From Urbifossiella limnaea (GTDB lineage Bacteria; Planctomycetota; Planctomycetia; Gemmatales; Gemmataceae), in the NCBI RefSeq assembly GCF_007747215.1, contig NZ_CP036273.1:6742322-6806321 (forward strand): DNA of 64,000 nucleotides. The letters run 5' to 3'. Positions 61,369-64,000 of the stretch are shown here, in pieces (the first letter of the stretch is position 1; each line of letters opens with the position of its first letter). The position numbers were made by a program, and so were the translations under genes. The notes under the pieces were generated by a model. It did not search any database. It saw only the letters and a list, made by a program, of their open reading frames with translations, and was not told the DNA's origin.

Positions 61369-62313
61369 GTGGATTGGTCGCACTTCGGGTTGGCCCGCCG
61401 CCCGTTCCGTCCCGCGGCCGACCCGCTCGCCTATTTCCCCGCGCCCACCCACGAGGCCGCCGCGGCCGACCTCGACGCCGCGCTGTCGCGCCGCGAGCCG
61501 TTCGTGCTGCTCGACGGCCTCCCCGGTACCGGCAAGACGCTCGTCGCGCGGCGCTGGCTGAGCCGCCTCCCGACGGCGGTGCCGCGTGCGGTGCTGCCGA
61601 CCGTTCACGCCGCCCGCCCCGCCGACCTGCTGCAGGCCATCCTCTTCGACCTGAACCAGCCGTACCAGGGGCTGAACGAGCAGGAACTCCGCCTCGCCGT
61701 CACGGCGCACATTCTCGCCGCGGCCGAGGGCGGCCTGCCCACCGTGCTGCTCGTCGACGAGGCGCAGCACCTCACGGCCGAGGCGCTCGAAGAACTGCGG
61801 CTCCTGGCGAACCTCGACACGCCGGCCGGCGCCGCGGCGGTGGCCGTGCTCGTGGCGCAGCCGGTGTTGCGCGAGATGCTGGCGAAGCCGGCGCACGCGG
61901 CGCTGGCGCAGCGGGTGGCGGCGCGGCCGCACCTCGAACCGTTGACCGCGGAGCAGTCCGTGAAGTACCTGCGGCATCAGATCGAAGCGGCGGGCGGGCG
62001 TCCGCTCGAAGTGTTCGACCTGGAGGCGCTCGACCTACTGGCCCGCGCCTGCGGCGGCATGCCGCGGGTCCTGAACCAGGCGGCGGCCGTCGCCGGCGAG
62101 CTGGCCGCGGCCGTCGGCAGCGACACGGTGGACACCGAGGCGGCGGTCGAGGCGCTGGGGCGGTTGAGCATTCCCGTGCCGGAGGAACAACCGGCGGAAC
62201 CGGCGCCGGCGGCGCGGCCGGCGGGGAAAACCTTACGGGCGCGGCCGGCGGCCGGTGATGCGGGGCCGGCGCGCGGGACGAAGCAAAAGGCGGCACGGAA
62301 GCGGTCGGCCTGA
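61369..62313 (+). CDS. ExeA/GspA-type AAA ATPase
   Basis: GTG 61369 (MDWSHFGLARRPFRPAADPL) matches the family opening xxxFGLxxxPF. Walker A is LLDGLPGTGKTLVARRWL, Walker B TVLLVDEAQHLTAEALEELR, and sensor 1 AVAVLVAQPVLREML. The middle domain follows (LTAEQSVKYLRHQIEAAGG) and the C-terminus is a basic Ala/Pro-rich tail (TKQKAARKRSA). Proteins of this class support type II secretion assembly or polysaccharide export; next to a CpsD-like ATPase the second is more likely here. Confidence 0.8.
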   Translation: MDWSHFGLARRPFRPAADPLAYFPAPTHEAAAADLDAALSRREPFVLLDGLPGTGKTLVARRWLSRLPTAVPRAVLPTVHAARPADLLQAILFDLNQPYQGLNEQELRLAVTAHILAAAEGGLPTVLLVDEAQHLTAEALEELRLLANLDTPAGAAAVAVLVAQPVLREMLAKPAHAALAQRVAARPHLEPLTAEQSVKYLRHQIEAAGGRPLEVFDLEALDLLARACGGMPRVLNQAAAVAGELAAAVGSDTVDTEAAVEALGRLSIPVPEEQPAEPAPAARPAGKTLRARPAAGDAGPARGTKQKAARKRSA

Positions 62314-62358
62314 CGGCAGGGGGAGCCGGGGTCGGACCGGGCCGCACGGGGGCAGGGA

Positions 62359-63318
62359 ATGAGCCGGATGTTCAGCGCGTGGAACGGCCCGACGACGGGA
62401 GGCGGCGGCGGGGCGCCGTCCGTCCCGTGGGCGGCGCCCCGCCCCGCGCCCGCCGACGACTTCATCCCCGCGACCGACGACGCGCCGTTCGTCGAGGTCG
62501 GCGCCCCGGGCGGGGCGGTCTTCTCGCCCGGCCCCGCGGTCGTCAAGTTCCCGCCGCTGCCGGCCACGGCGAAGGCCGAACCCGCGGCCGACGCACGGCC
62601 GTTCCCGCGCCTCGCGACGGACACGCCGCGCTACCTCTCGGTCAGCTTCCACGACCTGTCGGGCCGCGTGCGGGCGCCGGAGCCGAGCGAGGGGCCGGAC
62701 GCGGCGCTCGTGGCCTTCCACCACCCGGACCACCCCGTCAGCGGCGAGTACCGCGTGCTCCGCGACGAGGTGAAGGCGCAGTTCGCTGACCACGCCCCGC
62801 GGGTGCTGTTCTTCACCGCCGCGGCCGGCGAGTCGGGCACCACCACGGTGGCGCTCAACCTCGCCGTCACGCTGGCGCGCGAGACGCCCGGCCGCGTGTT
62901 GATCGCCGACGCCAACATCACACGCCCGGGCGTGGCGCGCATGATGGGGCTGAAGGCCGCGCCGGGGCTGGTCGAGGTGCTGGGGCACACGGTGCCGCTG
63001 GCGTGGGCGGCGCAAGCGACGGCCGTGCCGAACCTGCAGGTGCTGGCCGCGGGCGGGAACCCGGCCGCGCCGCCGCCCGGCATCGCCGACGACTTGCCGA
63101 AGCTGACCGAGCAGTTGCGGCAGTGGTACGACTGGGTGCTGATCGACGCCGGCGTGTGGGGCGTGCTGCCGGACCGCGACGCGGCCTGCCCGGCGGCCGA
63201 CGCCGTGTACCTGGTGGCCCGCGAGGCGGCCGTGGACCGGACCGAGTTCGCCGGCCTGCGCGGCTGGGTGAAGGAACTCGGCGGGCTGCTGCGGGGCTAC
63301 GTCACGACGCGGGGGTAA
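62359..63318 (+). CDS. CpsD/CapB-like tyrosine-autokinase-type ATPase
   Basis: ATG 62359, 319 residues. A Pro/Gly/Ala-rich N-terminal 110 residues precede a P-loop domain of the BY-kinase/ParA class: SGEYRVLRDEVKAQF, the modified Walker A FFTAAAGESGTTTVALNLAV, Walker A' RVLIADANITRPGVARMMGL and Walker B DWVLIDAGVWG. The usual GK(S/T) lysine is replaced by Thr. The Tyr-rich C-terminal cluster of true BY-kinases is missing. Probably part of exopolysaccharide export regulation together with the preceding ATPase gene (45 bases apart). Confidence 0.75.
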   Translation: MSRMFSAWNGPTTGGGGGAPSVPWAAPRPAPADDFIPATDDAPFVEVGAPGGAVFSPGPAVVKFPPLPATAKAEPAADARPFPRLATDTPRYLSVSFHDLSGRVRAPEPSEGPDAALVAFHHPDHPVSGEYRVLRDEVKAQFADHAPRVLFFTAAAGESGTTTVALNLAVTLARETPGRVLIADANITRPGVARMMGLKAAPGLVEVLGHTVPLAWAAQATAVPNLQVLAAGGNPAAPPPGIADDLPKLTEQLRQWYDWVLIDAGVWGVLPDRDAACPAADAVYLVAREAAVDRTEFAGLRGWVKELGGLLRGYVTTRG

Positions 63319-63320
63319 GA

Positions 63321-63389
63321 GAGTCTTCGGGAGTGGAGGAGTAACGCCAGGTTCTAACTCCTCCACTCCCACCGACTCCCGAAGACTCC
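63321..63389. terminator. Long inverted repeat between convergent genes
   Basis: GAGTCTTCGGGAGT and GGAGTGGAGGAGT on the left face ACTCCTCCACTCC and ACTCCCGAAGACTC on the right, with a short bulge and about 11 bases of loop. It follows the CpsD-like stop by 2 bases and ends at the stop of the convergent small gene. Confidence 0.65.
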
Positions 63390-63656
63390 TCACTCCTTCC
63401 CCGAAAGCTCCTTCACCAGCGTCGCCACCATCTCCGGCTTCTTCTGCGCCAGCAGGTGGTCGATGCGGCTCTGCGGCACGCCGAGCTTCTGCATACACCC
63501 CGCGGCCGCCTCCCACGCCTTCGCCAGCTTCTTGCCGGTGGCCAGGTACAGGTCGCCGACCAACTCGGCGAGGCGCTGCAGCGAGATCTGGTCGATGTTC
63601 TCGTAGTACCGCTTGATGATCTTCTGCTGGTTCGCCGTGTAGTCCTGCATGCCCAT
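63390..63656 (-). CDS. Conserved helical protein, 88 aa
   Basis: ATG 63656 gives MGMQDYTANQQKIIKRYYEN and IDQISLQRLAELVGDLYLAT, then GKKLAKAWEAAAGCMQKLGV and a closing HLLAQKKPEMVATLVKELSG. Fully helical, no membrane part. I have the impression that similar short proteins are common in planctomycetes, but no function is established. The longer upstream frame is not needed. Confidence 0.65.
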   Translation of the reverse strand: MGMQDYTANQQKIIKRYYENIDQISLQRLAELVGDLYLATGKKLAKAWEAAAGCMQKLGVPQSRIDHLLAQKKPEMVATLVKELSGKE

Positions 63657-64000
63657 CGCGTCCGGCCCTCGGTGTGGTCCCTTCAGCAAACGGCATCGGC
63701 CCCCCGGCGCCAACCCCAGTTGCCCCGCTCGCGGCACCTGTTTTCGCCTTCGTAACAACCCCGCTTCTCTCACCCCCCTCTCACCCCCGCGGCCCGGAAG
63801 AACTGGTAAACTGGGCGTAGATTAAAAACTGCTGGCGACGGCAGTTCTCCGTTGCTTACCCCGGCGGCGGACGGTAAACACCCGCGACACGTTCGTGACG
63901 ACTTGTAGGCGGCCGGCCGCGCACCGTGGGGGAACGGGGCGCGCCGCGGCTGCGGCCCTTCGGCCGCCGCCGACCCGCCCGCAGTCGGATGGGGGAAGTC
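63657..64000. other. Promoter-like intergenic region to window end
   Basis: No gene is visible. An AT-richer stretch at about 63808-63835 (GGTAAACTGGGCGTAGATTA) may hold a promoter. GC-rich sequence follows to the end without an open frame that looks coded. Confidence 0.35.

Overview
The window reads as a high-GC planctomycete chromosome, most likely family Gemmataceae. This rests on gene content, not on an RNA tree: Ser/Thr kinases fused to TPR or leucine-rich repeats, planctomycete-type ECF sigma factors beside kinases, DUF1080 and DUF1580 proteins, secreted sulfatases, and very long open antisense frames caused by GC-rich third codon positions. No rRNA and no CRISPR array is present. Two tRNA-Arg genes each hold an integrated element, and about 8 kb of ordinary chromosome lies between them.

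Layout. 1-1.84 kb: a lower-GC patch with one partial unknown gene and a secreted beta-propeller protein. About 2.2-11.0 kb: integrative element 1 (HTH remnants, DUF6788, two unknown proteins, two MerR/Xis-like HTH proteins, a zinc-finger/TOPRIM/helicase replication protein, a tyrosine integrase) abutting the 3' end of tRNA-Arg(CCG). 11.1-18.9 kb: chromosomal genes (membrane protein, serine hydrolase, ECF sigma with a small membrane partner, secreted DUF1080 protein, two DUF4240 paralogues, a pseudokinase). 19.0-52.3 kb: a 33.2-kb genomic island whose ends are defined by a perfect 42-bp direct repeat of the 3' part of tRNA-Arg(UCU). 52.3-53.0 kb: a second att site followed by a deleted second integrase, the trace of a tandem second element. 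53.1-64 kb: chromosome (desaturase, damaged two-component pair, RluB-type pseudouridine synthase, PyrK-like reductase, ExeA-type ATPase, CpsD-like ATPase).

Island contents from left to right: integrase; a SNF2 helicase plus an Eco57I-class methyltransferase (resembling the class 1 DISARM pair) whose methyltransferase is cut off before its NPPF/Y motif and fused in frame to an IS66 transposase tail; two duplicated receptor-type kinases with LRR tails, one keeping an intact ECF sigma gene and the other only a sigma remnant; an IS630 remnant; a leftward satellite-like module (DUF1580, HTH proteins, AEP-type primase/D5 helicase, five short overlapping genes) with operator- and origin-like inverted repeats; two secreted sulfatases, the second fused to an esterase; a kinase-TPR protein; and a HEAT-like protein.

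The least expected structure is the att-to-integrase leader. Both copies (19.1 and 52.3 kb) have the same order: att, 15 nt, a 45-nt block that folds as a three-way junction, about 10 nt, a palindrome, 18 nt, integrase start. The 45-nt block is conserved in pairing, while the palindromes have the same size but different sequences. The palindrome half-site of integrase 1 recurs twice beside the right end of its island.
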